Counted from the stretch's first letter, positions 1 through 11,240 are shown. The stretch: 64,000 nt of DNA from Variovorax sp. KK3 (GCF_001984055.1 NZ_LYVO01000033.1:1-64000), one strand, 5' to 3'. The notes: generated by a model not told the origin, from the sequence alone. Made by a program: numbers and translations.

Positions 1-78
1 GGGCAATAAGGAGGCACGGGCGCTCGCGCGCAACCGGGCATTTTAGCCCGCGGTGTCCTGCCGCCCAGGTTGCGCGAG

Positions 79-726
79 CTAGGTTGCGATGCCGGTTCGC
101 GCCAGCAGGTCGCCGACCAATTCGAGGCGCATCAAGGGGCTGTCCAACTCCATCAAGCGCTGCTTGAGCGGCGGCGGCACAGGCAGCAACTCGCACCAGC
201 GATTGGCGACCCAGCCGCAATCGTCGAAGCGGTAAGGGGGCTGGATGGGCAGGCGAACCTGCTCGCTGTCCTCCATGCGGCGACGCTCTTCGAGCGTGTT
301 GACCAGTCGGCGCAAGGCGACGGCCGTGGGCTCGAGATCCTCGGGCACGGCCACGTCGATGTCGTCGGGCAGCATCTCGACCTGCGCGAGCCACAGGCCG
401 TTCTTCTGCAGTTCGCTGGAATGCAGTCGGAAGCGCTGCGTGCCCTCGCATTCGATCTGCATCAGCCCGGCCTGGGGCACCTCGAAAGTGCGGATCGCGG
501 CCAGCGTGCCGACCCCGGCGAATCGCTCGGCATCGGCGCCGGCGCGCCGGACTTCGCCGCCCTGCGTGAGGCTGACAACCCCGAAGGGCAGTGCTGCCTT
601 GTGGCATTTGCCGATCAGGTCCAGGTAACGCACTTCGAAGATGCGCAACGGCAGGAAGCCGCCGGGAAACAGCACCGTGCCGAGGGGGAACAAGGGCAGC
701 GGTTGAGTGAGGGGTTGAGTCGTCAT
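79..726 (-). CDS. LON peptidase substrate-binding (N-terminal) domain protein
   Basis: This 215-residue protein is a stand-alone LON substrate-binding domain. The N-terminus contains the hallmark PLFPLGTVLFPGGFLPLRIFE stretch shortened here to its core FPLGTVLFPGG, followed by a mixed beta domain and a helical end. It lacks the AAA+ and Ser-Lys protease parts of Lon, so it is not a protease itself. Small bacterial proteins of this kind are common and their role is poorly defined. The start was set at position 726 (MTTQPLTQ); an in-frame ATG at 750 would add eight residues that do not look conserved. The gene is divergent from the YggT gene, with about 50 bases between the starts. Family is confident, cellular role unknown. 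Confidence 0.85.
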   Translation of the reverse strand: MTTQPLTQPLPLFPLGTVLFPGGFLPLRIFEVRYLDLIGKCHKAALPFGVVSLTQGGEVRRAGADAERFAGVGTLAAIRTFEVPQAGLMQIECEGTQRFRLHSSELQKNGLWLAQVEMLPDDIDVAVPEDLEPTAVALRRLVNTLEERRRMEDSEQVRLPIQPPYRFDDCGWVANRWCELLPVPPPLKQRLMELDSPLMRLELVGDLLARTGIAT

Positions 727-776
727 CGTGAGACCTGGCGTGGCTATCATCGCATTCCGTTCACGACAGCGCCCTC

Positions 777-1337
777 ATGCTCTACCAGATCCCTTCGTTT
801 CTGCTCGACGTGATCGTCGGCCTTCTCGGCGGCGCCTGCCTGCTGCGTCTGTACATGCAGTACCACCGTGTGCCCTTCGGAAATCCGCTGGGTCGCTTCG
901 TGTTCGCCGTCACCGACTGGATCGTGCTGCCGCTGCGGCGCATCGTGCCCTCCGTCAAGCGCTGGGACCTGGCCAGTGCCATCGCTGCCTGGCTGCTGGT
1001 GATGTTCAAGTTTCTGCTGCTGTGGACGCTGATGGGTGCGCTCGGGCGCTGGGCCATCTTGCCGCTGGTGTCGCTGATCGGGCTCATGCAGCTCGCGGTG
1101 TCGGGCCTCACCGCTTTGCTGATCGTCTACGCCATTCTTTCGTGGGTGCCGAGCGCATCGTCGATGCTGCAGGACCTGATCGCCCGGCTGGCCGAGCCAT
1201 TGGTGCGCCCGTTGCGCCGCTTCATCCCGCTGGTGGGCGGCGTCGACCTGTCGGCGCTGGCGGCCATCGTGTTGCTCCAAGTCGGCGCCATCGTGCTCGG
1301 CAACCTGATGGGCGCGGCCTTCGGCATGGGCCGCTAG
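777..1337 (+). CDS. YggT family integral membrane protein
   Basis: This 186-residue, very hydrophobic protein has the two-fold YggT architecture. Each half is a membrane helix pair with a conserved basic loop: an N-terminal helix followed by RLYMQ and PLRRIVP, and a second copy with SWVPS and PLRRFIP. Four or more transmembrane segments are visible, at roughly residues 5-25, 60-85, 95-125 and 155-180. YggT proteins are inner-membrane proteins linked in some bacteria to osmotic tolerance or cell division, but their biochemistry is unresolved. The gene is convergent with accD, whose stop lies 25 bases away. Family assignment is strong, function is not. Confidence 0.88.
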   Translation: MLYQIPSFLLDVIVGLLGGACLLRLYMQYHRVPFGNPLGRFVFAVTDWIVLPLRRIVPSVKRWDLASAIAAWLLVMFKFLLLWTLMGALGRWAILPLVSLIGLMQLAVSGLTALLIVYAILSWVPSASSMLQDLIARLAEPLVRPLRRFIPLVGGVDLSALAAIVLLQVGAIVLGNLMGAAFGMGR

Positions 1338-1362
1338 GCCCGGCGGCCGCGCCAGGTCTTTT

Positions 1363-2235
1363 TCAGATCACCGCGTCGGCCGGCTGGCGCAGCAGCATCG
1401 CCAGGGTGTTGGCCACGGTCTTGCGCAGCTCGCGCCGGTCGCAGATGAAATCGATCGCGCCCTTGGTCTGCAGGAACTCGGCCCGCTGAAAGCCCTCGGG
1501 CAAGGTCACGCGCACGGTGGATTCGATGACGCGCGGGCCGGCAAAGCCGATCAGCGCTTTCGGTTCCGCGATCACCACGTCGCCGACGAAGGCGAACCCG
1601 GCGCTCACGCCGCCCATGGTCGGGTCGGTCAGCACGCTGATGTAGGGCAGGCCCTTCTTGGCCAGTCGGGTGAGCGAGGCGTTGGTCTTGGCCATCTGCA
1701 TCAGAGACAGCAGACCTTCCTGCATGCGGGCGCCGCCGGTGGCGGTGAAGCAGATGAAGGGCACCTTCTGCTCGATGGCGGTCTCGACGCCGCGCACGAA
1801 GCGCTCGCCGACCACGCTGCCCATGCTGCCGCCCATGAAGTCGAATTCGAAGCAGGCGACCACCACGTTGATGCTGTGGACGGAGCCGCCCATCACGACC
1901 AGCGCATCGGTTTCGCCGGTGTTCTCGAGCGCTTCCTTGAGCCGCTCGGGGTACTTGCGGCTGTCCTTGAACTTCAGGGCGTCGACCGGCAGGACTTCCT
2001 GGCCCACTTCGTAGCGGCCCTCGGCGTCGAGGAAGGCGTCGAGCCGGGCACGCGCGCCGATGCGGTGGTGGTGGCTGCAACTCGGGCACACGTTCTGGTT
2101 GTGCTCGAGGTCCGTCTTGTAGAGCACGGTGTCGCAGCTCGGGCACTTGATCCAGAGGCCTTCGGGCATCTGGCGGCGCTCGCTGGGGTCGCTGGGGGCA
2201 ATCTTGGGCGGAAGCAGTTTTTCGAGCCAGCTCAT
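1363..2235 (-). CDS. accD: Acetyl-CoA carboxylase carboxyltransferase subunit beta
   Basis: AccD is the beta half of the carboxyltransferase that moves the carboxyl group from biotin to acetyl-CoA, giving malonyl-CoA for fatty acid synthesis. The 290-residue protein begins [12 protein letters not shown]. It has the N-terminal four-cysteine zinc ribbon (CPSCDTVLY and CPSCSHH) followed by a crotonase-like domain with [12 protein letters not shown] and [12 protein letters not shown]. The start at 2235 is preceded by a GGAG motif; the open frame continues upstream only through intergenic repeat sequence. It is the last gene of the truA-trpF-trpB-trpA-accD string, about 100 bases after trpA, with a repetitive palindromic element in that gap. 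Length and motifs match the family. Confidence 0.97.
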   Translation of the reverse strand: MSWLEKLLPPKIAPSDPSERRQMPEGLWIKCPSCDTVLYKTDLEHNQNVCPSCSHHHRIGARARLDAFLDAEGRYEVGQEVLPVDALKFKDSRKYPERLKEALENTGETDALVVMGGSVHSINVVVACFEFDFMGGSMGSVVGERFVRGVETAIEQKVPFICFTATGGARMQEGLLSLMQMAKTNASLTRLAKKGLPYISVLTDPTMGGVSAGFAFVGDVVIAEPKALIGFAGPRVIESTVRVTLPEGFQRAEFLQTKGAIDFICDRRELRKTVANTLAMLLRQPADAVI

Positions 2236-2282
2236 GGAATCTCCAATTCGACGTTCTCGCGAAGGATGCCTTCGAGACAATT

Positions 2283-2325
2283 AGCTCCCCTCGCCCGCGG
2301 GCGGGAGAGGGGCTGGGGTGAGGGC
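2283..2325. repeat. REP-like palindromic element between trpA and accD
   Basis: A GC-rich imperfect palindrome sits in the trpA-accD gap. Its arms are CTCCCCTCGCCCGC and GCGGGAGAGGGG, extended by GCTGGGGTGAGGG. Read on the minus strand it starts CTCACCCCAGCCCCTCTCCC, a form I recognise as a widespread proteobacterial repetitive extragenic palindrome. It would form a strong hairpin in the trpA-accD transcript and could attenuate transcription or protect mRNA ends. Family identification is from memory, not from a search. Confidence 0.7.
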
Positions 2326-2336
2326 GATACGACCGA

Positions 2337-3178
2337 TTATCGGCCAGCCGCGTTCTTGGCCGTGGCGGCCGGCAGGGCATCGAGCGCCTGCCGGATCTCG
2401 GCCAGGAACTCCCGCACCAGCGGCACCACCTGCTCGCGCGGCTGACCGTCGATCAGCTGGATGATGCGCGTGCCGATCACCACCGCGTCGGCGGTCGATC
2501 CCACGGCCTGGGCCGTGCGTGCATCGCGGATGCCGAAGCCCACGCCCACGGGCAACTGCACGTGCTCGCGGATCTTGGGGATCATGCGGCCCACGGCTTC
2601 GGTGTCGAGGTGGCCCGCGCCGGTCACGCCTTTGAGGGAAACATAGTAGACGTAGCCTGCCGCGATACGCCCCACCTGTGCCATGCGTTCCGCAGTGCTG
2701 GTCGGCGCGAGCAGGAAGATCAGGTCGATGCCATGCGCCTGCAATGCCGCCGCGAAGTCTTCGCATTCCTCGGGCGGATAGTCGACCACGAGCACGCCGT
2801 CGACACCGGCCGCGGCCGCGTCGCGGATGAAGCTGCCCTTGCCGTGCACGCCGTCGTAGCGCTCGACCGGATTGGCGTAGCCCATGAGGACCACCGGCGT
2901 GGCATCGTCCTCCTGCCGAAACGTGCTTACCATGGCCAGCACCTGCTTCATGCCGACGCCGAACGCCAGCGCAGCCTCGCCGGCTGCTTGGATCACCGGT
3001 CCGTCGGCCATGGGGTCGGAGAACGGCACGCCGAGTTCGATCACGTCGGCACCGGCCTCGACCATGCCGTGCATCAGCTCGGGCGTGATGTCGGCGTAGG
3101 GAAAGCCGGCGGTGACGTAGGGGATGAGCGCCCTGCGGCCATGCGCGCGAAGGCGCTCGAAGGTGGCGGCGATACGGC

Positions 3179-3182
<4 letters not shown>
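2337..3182 (-). CDS. trpA: Tryptophan synthase alpha chain
   Basis: TrpA cleaves indole-3-glycerol phosphate to indole and glyceraldehyde 3-phosphate; indole is channelled to TrpB in the alpha2-beta2 complex. The 281-residue TIM-barrel protein carries the family signature [18 protein letters not shown], with the catalytic glutamate in that block and the catalytic aspartate in [16 protein letters not shown] forms the phosphate-binding loop. The start at 3182 (MSRIAATF) overlaps the trpB stop by four bases (ATGA), which indicates translational coupling. The C-terminus is slightly longer than usual and ends in an alanine-rich tail. Confidence 0.97.
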
Positions 3183-4456
<1,274 letters not shown>

Positions 4457-4505
4457 GGTGTCGATCGGTAAGCGGCCGCGCCGGACGATCGAACCGGGCG
4501 ACGCG

Positions 4506-5183
4506 CTAGGCCTCTGCATCGGCCGCTCGTACGGCGGCCACGAATTCGCGGATCTTCACGGCGTCCTTGATGCCCTTGGAGGCCTCGACGCCGGAGCTCA
4601 CGTCAACGGCCAGCGACTTTGCGGCCGTGCGCAACCGGCGAATGCCATCGCCCACGTTTGCAGGTGCGAGCCCACCACTCAAGACGAGGTGAGCGTCGAC
4701 GGCGGTTGGAAGAAGTGACCAATTGAATGCCTTGCCGCTACCGCCATAGCCGTCGACATGGGCGTCGAGCAGGATGGCCTGGGCGCGGGAGTAATCGGAG
4801 GCGTATTTTACGAGGTCGAAGTCCGCTGCGGTGGCATCCAGCGGAATGCGGGCTGCCCGCATGTATCGGTGGGCGCCTTGCCCGCTGGCTTCCCAGCAGT
4901 GCGCCGGCGACTCATCACCATGGAACTGGGCCATGCCGCCGGGCACGCCGCGCAGCGCAGCCTGTACAACCGCCGCCGGCTCGTTGACGAACAGCAGCAC
5001 CGGTGTGACGAAGGGGGGCAGGCGCTCCGCCAACTGCCGCGCGCGTTCGGCGCTCACTGCGCGCGGGCTGGGCGGATACAGCACGAAGCCCACGGCATCG
5101 GCCCCGGCGAGCACTGCGGCGTCCACATCCTGCTCGCGCGTCAGTCCGCAAATCTTGATGCGCGTCCGGGCAGCGTGAGTCAT
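4506..5183 (-). CDS. trpF: N-(5'-phosphoribosyl)anthranilate isomerase
   Basis: TrpF performs the Amadori rearrangement of phosphoribosylanthranilate to CdRP, the third step of tryptophan synthesis. The 225-residue TIM-barrel protein opens with [12 protein letters not shown], which contains the catalytic cysteine. It has QFHGDES near the middle and [10 protein letters not shown] plus DVSSGVE for phosphate binding near the C-terminus. The start codon at 5183 overlaps the truA stop by four bases (ATGA). The stand-alone trpF beside trpBA and truA is the standard betaproteobacterial arrangement. Confidence 0.97.
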   Translation of the reverse strand: MTHAARTRIKICGLTREQDVDAAVLAGADAVGFVLYPPSPRAVSAERARQLAERLPPFVTPVLLFVNEPAAVVQAALRGVPGGMAQFHGDESPAHCWEASGQGAHRYMRAARIPLDATAADFDLVKYASDYSRAQAILLDAHVDGYGGSGKAFNWSLLPTAVDAHLVLSGGLAPANVGDGIRRLRTAAKSLAVDVSSGVEASKGIKDAVKIREFVAAVRAADAEA

Positions 5184-5992
5184 GGCGGGCCATCATACGC
5201 AGCACCCTCGGCGTGCAATGTGGCCTCGGGCGGAAGCCCCCAGCCGGCGTCGTACAGCGGACCCACGAAATAAAGCCCATTCGGCGAGAAGGTCGGCGCC
5301 GCGACGAGGCGGCTGCGCGCTTCCAGCACTTCGAGCATCCATTCGGGCGAGGCTTTGCCGTGGCCGATGCGAACCAGGCAACCCATGATGTTGCGGATCA
5401 TGTGGTGCAGGAAAGCGTCGGCCTCGAATTCGAAGTGCCAGCGGCAGCGATCGGACTCGCCGCGGCGGGTGATCTCGATGCGGCGGACTTCCTTCACCGG
5501 CGAGAGCGCTTGGCACGCCGATGCGCGGAAAGAGCTGAAATCGTGCCGGCCTACGAGCAGCGCTGCCGCAGCCTTCATGGCGTCACCATCGAGCGGATAC
5601 ATCGACCAGCCGACGCGGCCGGCGTCCAGGCTCGGTCGCACCGGCGACTGCGAGAGCACGTAAAGGTAGCGCCGCGTCAGCGCGCTGGCCCGGCAATGAA
5701 ACGAATCGGGGACCGGCTGCGCCCATTGCACGGCGATGTCGTTGGGCAGGTAGCGGTTGGTGCCGCGCATCCAGGAGAAAGCGGTTCGGTCGACCGTGGT
5801 GTCGAAATGCACCACCTGCATCAGCGCGTGGACGCCGGTGTCGGTGCGGCCTGCGCACAGCGTGGAAATGGGCTGGGCGGCGAACCGTTCGAGCGCATGC
5901 TCCAACTTGTCCTGCACCGTTCGGCCCGAGGACTGGCTCTGCCACCCTTCGTAGGCCTGGCCGTTGTAGCGGATGCCGAGGGCCAGCCTCAC
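5180..5992 (-). CDS. truA: tRNA pseudouridine synthase A
   Basis: TruA converts uridines 38-40 of the tRNA anticodon arm to pseudouridine. The protein is 270 residues if it starts at the GTG at 5992 (VRLALGIRYNG). The catalytic aspartate lies in CAGRTDTGVHA, and RYLYVL and FLHHMIRNIMG are also conserved. No ATG start is available in frame after the fimV stop; the upstream ATG at 6115 would overlap the fimV coding end and adds Arg-rich, unconserved residues. The GTG start lacks a clear Shine-Dalgarno sequence. It lies 25 bases after fimV and overlaps trpF by four bases. Confidence 0.95.
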   Translation of the reverse strand: MRLALGIRYNGQAYEGWQSQSSGRTVQDKLEHALERFAAQPISTLCAGRTDTGVHALMQVVHFDTTVDRTAFSWMRGTNRYLPNDIAVQWAQPVPDSFHCRASALTRRYLYVLSQSPVRPSLDAGRVGWSMYPLDGDAMKAAAALLVGRHDFSSFRASACQALSPVKEVRRIEITRRGESDRCRWHFEFEADAFLHHMIRNIMGCLVRIGHGKASPEWMLEVLEARSRLVAAPTFSPNGLYFVGPLYDAGWGLPPEATLHAEGAAYDGPP

Positions 5993-6017
5993 CGGAACAT
6001 CGGCGCCAGCATGGTGA

Positions 6018-8750
6018 TCAGCGCAGCTCGCCGAGCAATTGCTTGGCTTCCGCCTTGATCTCGCCCGAGCCTTCCGCGGCCACTTCTTCGACCAGCGAGC
6101 GAGCGCCTTCGACATCGCCCAGCGCCTTCAGTTCGCGCGCCAGCGACAACTTGATGGCGTGTGGGTTCTCGCCGTGTTCGGGCAGCGATTCCAGGCGGGC
6201 GCGCTCGGTGTCGGCGGGGGCACGCAGGCCCGCCATGCCGCTCATGTCGAACTCGATGAAACCGGAATCGTTGGGCAGACCGGCGCGCACCGTGACCGGC
6301 TGCGTCATGTCGTCGTCCCTGGACAGCGGGGCGCGCACGGTGGTGGCGTCGAGCGCAGCCGGCGCGGTGTCGAAGTCGTTGTTCAGATCCAGGCGCGGTG
6401 CCGCCGTAGGACCGGAATGGCTGCCGTTCTTGACACCCGATGCGGCGGCCTGGTGGGCATTCAGCGACGGCACCTGGATCTGCGTGGGCGGCAAGGTCGC
6501 GCCGACCGCAGCCGGTGGCTTCGCCGGGACCGGGGGCTTGGTCAGGTCCAGGTCGAAATCCAGCGGTGCGACCGACGGCACGAAGGCCGGCGGCGGCGCC
6601 GGTGCAGGCGCCGGCGCAGGCGCCGGCGCAGTGATCTCGAAGGGAACCGGTGCGGTGTCGACCTGCGCGGAGGCTGAGGCGCTGGCTGCGGCAAGGGTGC
6701 CGGCGAATGCGGCTTCTTCTGCTGCCGTCACGTTGCTCCGGCTGCCCGATTCATACAGCGGATTGCCCGGGTCGAGTTCCTTGCCCATTTCGGCGACCCG
6801 GCCCCAGTCGCTGCCGGTACCGCCGGTCAGCTTGTGGACGTCCGTGGCCAACGCTTCGAAGGCGCGCAGATCGCGTCGCTTGGCGTGGATCTCGAGCAGC
6901 TTGAGGTGGATGGCCGTGCGCTCCGGATTGACGCGCAGCGCTTCGCGAAGAATCTCTTCGGCCTGAAGGTCGCGGCCATAGGCGAGGTAGACGTCGGCCT
7001 CGGCCACCGGGTCGACGTCGCCCGCGTCGAGCTGGCTCGGCGAATAGGACAAGGACGAAACGATGGAATTGCCGCGGTTCTTGGTGTCCACCGACTCGCC
7101 GCCGCTGGCGCCGAAGAAGGAATCCTTGGGAATGCGGCTTTCGAGGAACACGCTTTCGCCCGCATCCTTCTGCTTGCGGCCGAGCACGCGGTAGAGCAAG
7201 AAGCCGATCAGCAAGGCGATCAGCGCGGCGGCACCGAGCACCAGCGGGTTGTCGAGCAGTTCGTCGAACAAACCACGTTCGGGCGGCGCGGCAGCGGGCG
7301 CAGGTGCTTTGGCCGCAATTGCAGGTGCACCGGGCGTGGCCGGTGCAGCCGTCGGAGCGGGCGTAGACGCCGGCGCCGTTGCCGACGGCGCAGTTGCTGG
7401 CGCTGCGGTTGCCGGCGCCGCGGTGGCCGGTGTCGTCGCAGCCGGCACGGCGGGAGGCGCAGCCGAAGGTGGAGCGCCTGCAGGGGCAGGCGAGCCCGCT
7501 GCTGGAGCAGTGGCTGCAGGTGCAGCCGCCGCGGGCGTGGTTGCCGCCGGTGCCGGCGCGCCGGCCGGCGGTGTACCGGTGGCGCTTTGCAGTCTGTTCA
7601 GCTCCTCGATGTTCTTCGACAGTTCGGCGACGCGGGTGCTGTCGTTTTGCGCCTGGCGATTGCGGGCTGCCTGCTCTTCACCCTGCCGGGCGGCGCCGCC
7701 TTGCGTAACGCGGAGGCGGTCGGAAGTCGCGTTGGCCGCATTGCGGTCTTCGACGTTGGCTTGCAGCCTGCCCTTGGCCTGCCGGTCGGCCTCGGCGACT
7801 TGCGAGGTCGGCGCGTTCTCGGCCAGGCGGCGGCGGTAGCTGCCGAAGTCGCGGCTCTGCGCGACGACGGTGCGGCGGGCCTCGTCCGTCGGGACGGTGG
7901 TGGCCTGGGCGGCACTCGGCACTTCGAGCACCGAACCGGCCTTGATGCGGTTGACGTTGCCGTTGATGAAGGCGTTGGGATTAGCGCGCAGCAGCGCCAC
8001 CAGCATCTGATCGAGAGAGACGTCGGCCGGCTTGTTGGCGGCGGCGATGCGGCCCGCCGTATCGCCCGGCTGAACGGTGACCTGCTGGCCGCCACCCCCC
8101 GCGGGTGCCGGTGCGACGCGGGCTGCTGCTGGTGCTGGCGGCGCGACGGGCGGCGCCACGGCGACGGCGGGCGCTTGGCGGCGTTGCGGCGCCGCAGCGA
8201 TTTCGGGGGCGACACGCTGGACTGGCGGCGGACTGAGTTGGGGTGCGATCGGCGCGATCGGCGGGGCGGCCTGCGCTGTCCGGGCGCGGGGAGGATCGAG
8301 CAGCACCGTGTAGTCGCGCACCACGCGACCGGCGTTCCAGTTGGCCTCGATCAACAGGTCGATGAAGGGCTCGCTCAGCAGGCGATTGCTGGTGAGCCGC
8401 ACCACGTAGCGCCCGTCGGCGCGGCGCTGCAGGCTGGTCCGCACATCGCCGAGCACCGAGTTGTAGGGCACGCCAGCGGCATTGAATGCCTCTGAAGAAG
8501 CGATGCTGACACGGAGGCCGTCGGCTTCACCTGGCGCGATTTCCGATACGTCGATCTCGGCCCGCAAGGGCTCGCCCAGAGCCGACTGCACGTTGAGCCG
8601 ACCGAGCGTGAGCGCCGAAGCGTCGATGCTGACAAGCCCCAATCCCAAGGCGACCGCCGTGCTGAGAACAGAGAGCCTGCCGAGGGCTGGCAGGCGCAGG
8701 GACGGACAGGTGGCCGGGAGTCGGGCCTCTGGCAACGGGTGTCGTGTCAT
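6018..8750 (-). CDS. fimV: FimV/HubP-family polar landmark protein
   Basis: FimV proteins are inner-membrane, peptidoglycan-binding polar hubs that organise type IV pili, type II secretion or chromosome origins. This 910-residue example has a long Sec-type signal (about residues 1-46, ending IDASA) and the FimV N-terminal domain starting LTLGRLNVQSALGEPL. A LysM domain follows at about 223-279. Residues about 393-491 are an Ala/Pro/Thr-rich low-complexity linker, and one membrane helix sits at about 502-524. The cytoplasmic part has TPR-like helices and the conserved FimV C-terminal domain (SLARELKALGDVEGARSLVEEV shortened to ELKALGDVEGARSL). The start at 8750 was chosen because the signal region begins there. 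It is followed by truA, as in many Burkholderiales. Confidence 0.93.
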   Translation of the reverse strand: MTRHPLPEARLPATCPSLRLPALGRLSVLSTAVALGLGLVSIDASALTLGRLNVQSALGEPLRAEIDVSEIAPGEADGLRVSIASSEAFNAAGVPYNSVLGDVRTSLQRRADGRYVVRLTSNRLLSEPFIDLLIEANWNAGRVVRDYTVLLDPPRARTAQAAPPIAPIAPQLSPPPVQRVAPEIAAAPQRRQAPAVAVAPPVAPPAPAAARVAPAPAGGGGQQVTVQPGDTAGRIAAANKPADVSLDQMLVALLRANPNAFINGNVNRIKAGSVLEVPSAAQATTVPTDEARRTVVAQSRDFGSYRRRLAENAPTSQVAEADRQAKGRLQANVEDRNAANATSDRLRVTQGGAARQGEEQAARNRQAQNDSTRVAELSKNIEELNRLQSATGTPPAGAPAPAATTPAAAAPAATAPAAGSPAPAGAPPSAAPPAVPAATTPATAAPATAAPATAPSATAPASTPAPTAAPATPGAPAIAAKAPAPAAAPPERGLFDELLDNPLVLGAAALIALLIGFLLYRVLGRKQKDAGESVFLESRIPKDSFFGASGGESVDTKNRGNSIVSSLSYSPSQLDAGDVDPVAEADVYLAYGRDLQAEEILREALRVNPERTAIHLKLLEIHAKRRDLRAFEALATDVHKLTGGTGSDWGRVAEMGKELDPGNPLYESGSRSNVTAAEEAAFAGTLAAASASASAQVDTAPVPFEITAPAPAPAPAPAPPPAFVPSVAPLDFDLDLTKPPVPAKPPAAVGATLPPTQIQVPSLNAHQAAASGVKNGSHSGPTAAPRLDLNNDFDTAPAALDATTVRAPLSRDDDMTQPVTVRAGLPNDSGFIEFDMSGMAGLRAPADTERARLESLPEHGENPHAIKLSLARELKALGDVEGARSLVEEVAAEGSGEIKAEAKQLLGELR
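6598..6633. repeat. 12-bp tandem repeat inside fimV
   Basis: Three consecutive 12-base units (GCCGGYGCAGGC, the last slightly degenerate) encode an Ala-Pro run in the cytoplasmic part of FimV. Such simple in-frame repeats can expand or contract without breaking the frame. I see no sign of phase variation because the unit is a multiple of three. Confidence 0.75.
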
Positions 8751-8865
8751 GCTGGTAGGGGCAAATCTCGCCCGAAAGTGTAAGAGGACGTTAACATCAT
8801 CATCCCGCACTGACAAGGCGACAAGCCTTATCTACCCAGTACGCACCAACTTCGGCGCCCATTCT

Positions 8866-8904
8866 GCGTTGCAGTACCGCAACGCGAGACGCCTTTCGGG
8901 CGTC
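8866..8904 (-). terminator. Two adjacent hairpins downstream of asd
   Basis: Just after the asd stop on the minus strand are two hairpins. One has GACGCC/GGCGTC arms and a five-base loop (8888-8904); the other has GCGTTGC/GCAACGC arms and a six-base loop (8866-8885). Neither is followed by a convincing U tract, so they may be a weak or factor-assisted terminator isolating asd from fimV. Confidence 0.4.
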
Positions 8905-8915
8905 CCGAAGCTGCT

Positions 8916-10058
8916 TCAAGCCTCGAGCAGGATGCGCAGCATGCGGCGCAGAGGCTCGGCCGCACCCCAGAGCAACTGGTCGCCGATCGTGAATGCACCC
9001 AGGTATTCGGGCCCCATCGCGAGCTTGCGCAGGCGGCCCACGGGGATGTTCATGGTGCCCGTCACCGTGACCGGCGTCAGGTCGCGCATCGTGGCTTCGC
9101 GGTTGTTCGGCACCACCTTGACCCAGGCGTTGTCTTCGGCGATCAACGCCTCGACGTCGGCCAGCGGCACGTCCTTCTTGAGCTTGAAGGTCAGGGCCTG
9201 GCTGTGGCAGCGCATGGCTCCGACCCGCACGCAGAAGCCATCGACCGGCGTGGCAGCAGTGCCGAACCCCGCGCCCTGGCCGAGGATCTTGTTGGTCTCG
9301 GCACCGGCCTTCCACTCTTCCTTGCTGACGCCTTCGCCCAGGTCCTTGTCGATCCAGGGGATCAGGCTGCCGCCCAGCGGCACGCCGAAGTTGGCCGTTT
9401 CGGAAGCGCTCAGCGCCTGCTGGCGCGACAGCACCTTGCGGTCGATTTCAAGAATGGCGGACTTCGGGTCGTCCAGCAGGGCGCGAACCTCGCCGTTGAG
9501 CGTGCCGAACTGGGTGAGCAGCTCGCGCATGTGCTGCGCGCCGCCGCCCGAGGCGGCCTGGTAGGTCATGCTGGTCATCCACTCGACCAGTCCGGCCTTG
9601 TAGAGGGCGCCCACGCCCATCAGCATGCAGCTCACCGTGCAATTGCCGCCGATCCAGTTCTTGCCGCCCTTGGACAGGGCGTTTTGAATCACCGGCAGGT
9701 TGACCGGGTCGAGCACGATGATCGCGTCGTCGTTCATGCGCAGCGTGGAAGCCGCGTCGATCCAGTGGCCGTTCCAGCCGGCAGCGCGAAGCTTGGGGAA
9801 CACCGCGCTCGTGTAGTCGCCGCCCTGGGCGGTGACGACGATGTCGCACTTCTTGAGCGCCTCGATGTCGTGCGCGTCCTTCAACGTGGTCTCGTTCTTC
9901 GCCATGGCCGGGGCCTTGCCGCCAGCGTTGGAGGTGGAGAAGAACAGTGGCTCGATCAGCTGGAAGTCGCCTTCGGCCTGCATGCGGTCCATGAGGACCG
10001 AGCCGACCATGCCGCGCCAGCCGACGAGACCGACCAAAGGTTGAGTTGCGTTCGCCAT
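8916..10058 (-). CDS. asd: Aspartate-semialdehyde dehydrogenase
   Basis: Asd reduces aspartyl phosphate to aspartate semialdehyde with NADPH, the branch point to lysine, diaminopimelate, threonine and methionine. The 380-residue protein has the NADP loop [12 protein letters not shown] at the N-terminus. The catalytic cysteine is Cys140 in [12 protein letters not shown], and [13 protein letters not shown] is in the C-terminal domain. The sequence is of the gammaproteobacterial (E. coli-like) Asd type by its motif spacing. It lies about 90 bases downstream of leuB on the same strand and probably belongs to the leu-asd transcription unit. Confidence 0.97.
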   Translation of the reverse strand: MANATQPLVGLVGWRGMVGSVLMDRMQAEGDFQLIEPLFFSTSNAGGKAPAMAKNETTLKDAHDIEALKKCDIVVTAQGGDYTSAVFPKLRAAGWNGHWIDAASTLRMNDDAIIVLDPVNLPVIQNALSKGGKNWIGGNCTVSCMLMGVGALYKAGLVEWMTSMTYQAASGGGAQHMRELLTQFGTLNGEVRALLDDPKSAILEIDRKVLSRQQALSASETANFGVPLGGSLIPWIDKDLGEGVSKEEWKAGAETNKILGQGAGFGTAATPVDGFCVRVGAMRCHSQALTFKLKKDVPLADVEALIAEDNAWVKVVPNNREATMRDLTPVTVTGTMNIPVGRLRKLAMGPEYLGAFTIGDQLLWGAAEPLRRMLRILLEA

Positions 10059-10151
10059 TTCAGTGTGCCCTTGTGAAGAAAGAAGAAAGTCGTTTTCTCT
10101 TTGCGCCCGGCTCGTCGGAGCCGGGGAAGGGCATGACGAAGCGGGCTGCGG

Positions 10152-11240
10152 TTAGCCGGTAATCGTCTTTTTGGTGATGGCTGCCACCACGGCGTCGCCC
10201 ATCTCGCGCGTGCCGACCTTGGTCGTTCCATCCGACCAGATGTCCGCCGTCCGCAGGCCCTGCGCCAACACGTGCTTGACCGCCGACTCGATACGGTCGG
10301 CAGCTTCGGGTTGGTTGAGGGAGAAGCGGAGCATCATGGCAGCGGACAGGATTGTAGCCAAAGGATTGGCAACCCCTTTGCCCGCAATGTCGGGAGCGCT
10401 GCCGTGGCTGGGCTCGTACAGGCCCTGGTTGCTGGCATTGAGCGAGGCCGAGGGCAGCATGCCGATCGATCCGGTGAGCATGGCTGCCTCGTCGGACAGG
10501 ATGTCGCCGAACATGTTGCCCGTGACCACCACGTCGAACTTTTTCGGCGCCTTGACCAATTGCATCGCAGCGTTGTCCACGTACATGTGGTCGAGTTCCA
10601 CGTCGGGGTATTGCTGGCTGACCTCGGTCACCACGTCCTTCCAGAGCTGGAAGGTCTCGAGCACGTTGGCCTTGTCGACGCTGGTGACACGCTTGCTGCG
10701 CTTGCGTGCCGCCTGGAACGCCACATGCGCGATGCGCTCGATCTCGGGACGCGAGTAGCGCATGGTGTCGAAGGCTTCTTCGGCGCCGGGAAAGTGGCCG
10801 TCCGGCGCGCTGCGGCGGCCGCGCGGCTGGCCGAAATAGATGTCGCCGGTCAGCTCGCGAATGATCAGGATGTCCAGCCCGGCGATCAGCTCGGGCTTGA
10901 GGCTCGAGGCGTCGACCAGTTGTTCGTAGCAGATTGCCGGACGGAAATTCGCGAACAGGCCCAGGTTCTTGCGCAGGCCGAGGATGGCCTGCTCCGGACG
11001 CAGCGAGCGCTCGAGCCGGTCGTATTTCCAGTCGCCCACCGCGCCGAACAGCACGGCGTCGGCCTCCTTGGCCAGCTTGAGCGTCGACTCGGGCAAAGGA
11101 TGGCCGTGCGCCTCGTAGGCCGCACCGCCCACGAGTGCCGATTCCATCTCGAAGCTGAGATCCAGCGTGTCGAGCACGCGGATGGCTTCGGCCACGATTT
11201 CGGTGCCGATACCGTCACCGGGAAGAACTGCGATTTTCAT
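10152..11240 (-). CDS. leuB: 3-isopropylmalate dehydrogenase
   Basis: LeuB oxidises and decarboxylates 3-isopropylmalate to 2-oxoisocaproate using NAD. The 362-residue protein starts [12 protein letters not shown] and contains the substrate-binding [16 protein letters not shown] region. Family metal-binding aspartates lie in [10 protein letters not shown] and [10 protein letters not shown], with [14 protein letters not shown] near the C-terminus. The start at 11240 is the family start; the longer frame adds 12 unconserved residues. It follows leuD by 28 bases. Confidence 0.98.
   Translation of the reverse strand: MKIAVLPGDGIGTEIVAEAIRVLDTLDLSFEMESALVGGAAYEAHGHPLPESTLKLAKEADAVLFGAVGDWKYDRLERSLRPEQAILGLRKNLGLFANFRPAICYEQLVDASSLKPELIAGLDILIIRELTGDIYFGQPRGRRSAPDGHFPGAEEAFDTMRYSRPEIERIAHVAFQAARKRSKRVTSVDKANVLETFQLWKDVVTEVSQQYPDVELDHMYVDNAAMQLVKAPKKFDVVVTGNMFGDILSDEAAMLTGSIGMLPSASLNASNQGLYEPSHGSAPDIAGKGVANPLATILSAAMMLRFSLNQPEAADRIESAVKHVLAQGLRTADIWSDGTTKVGTREMGDAVVAAITKKTITG

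Noticed and set aside
36-51. Small inverted repeat CGGGC/GCCCG near the left edge
   Set aside because: Only five base pairs with no U tract; the neighbouring gene is outside the window, so no role can be argued.
7300-7580. Repetitive Ala/Pro/Thr coding region considered as a CRISPR or minisatellite
   Set aside because: No regular repeat-spacer spacing; it is codon-level low complexity in the FimV linker.
6834-8495. A long plus-strand frame antisense to fimV
   Set aside because: Arg/Gly/Cys-rich shadow of the Ala/Pro-rich FimV linker, without initiation signals.
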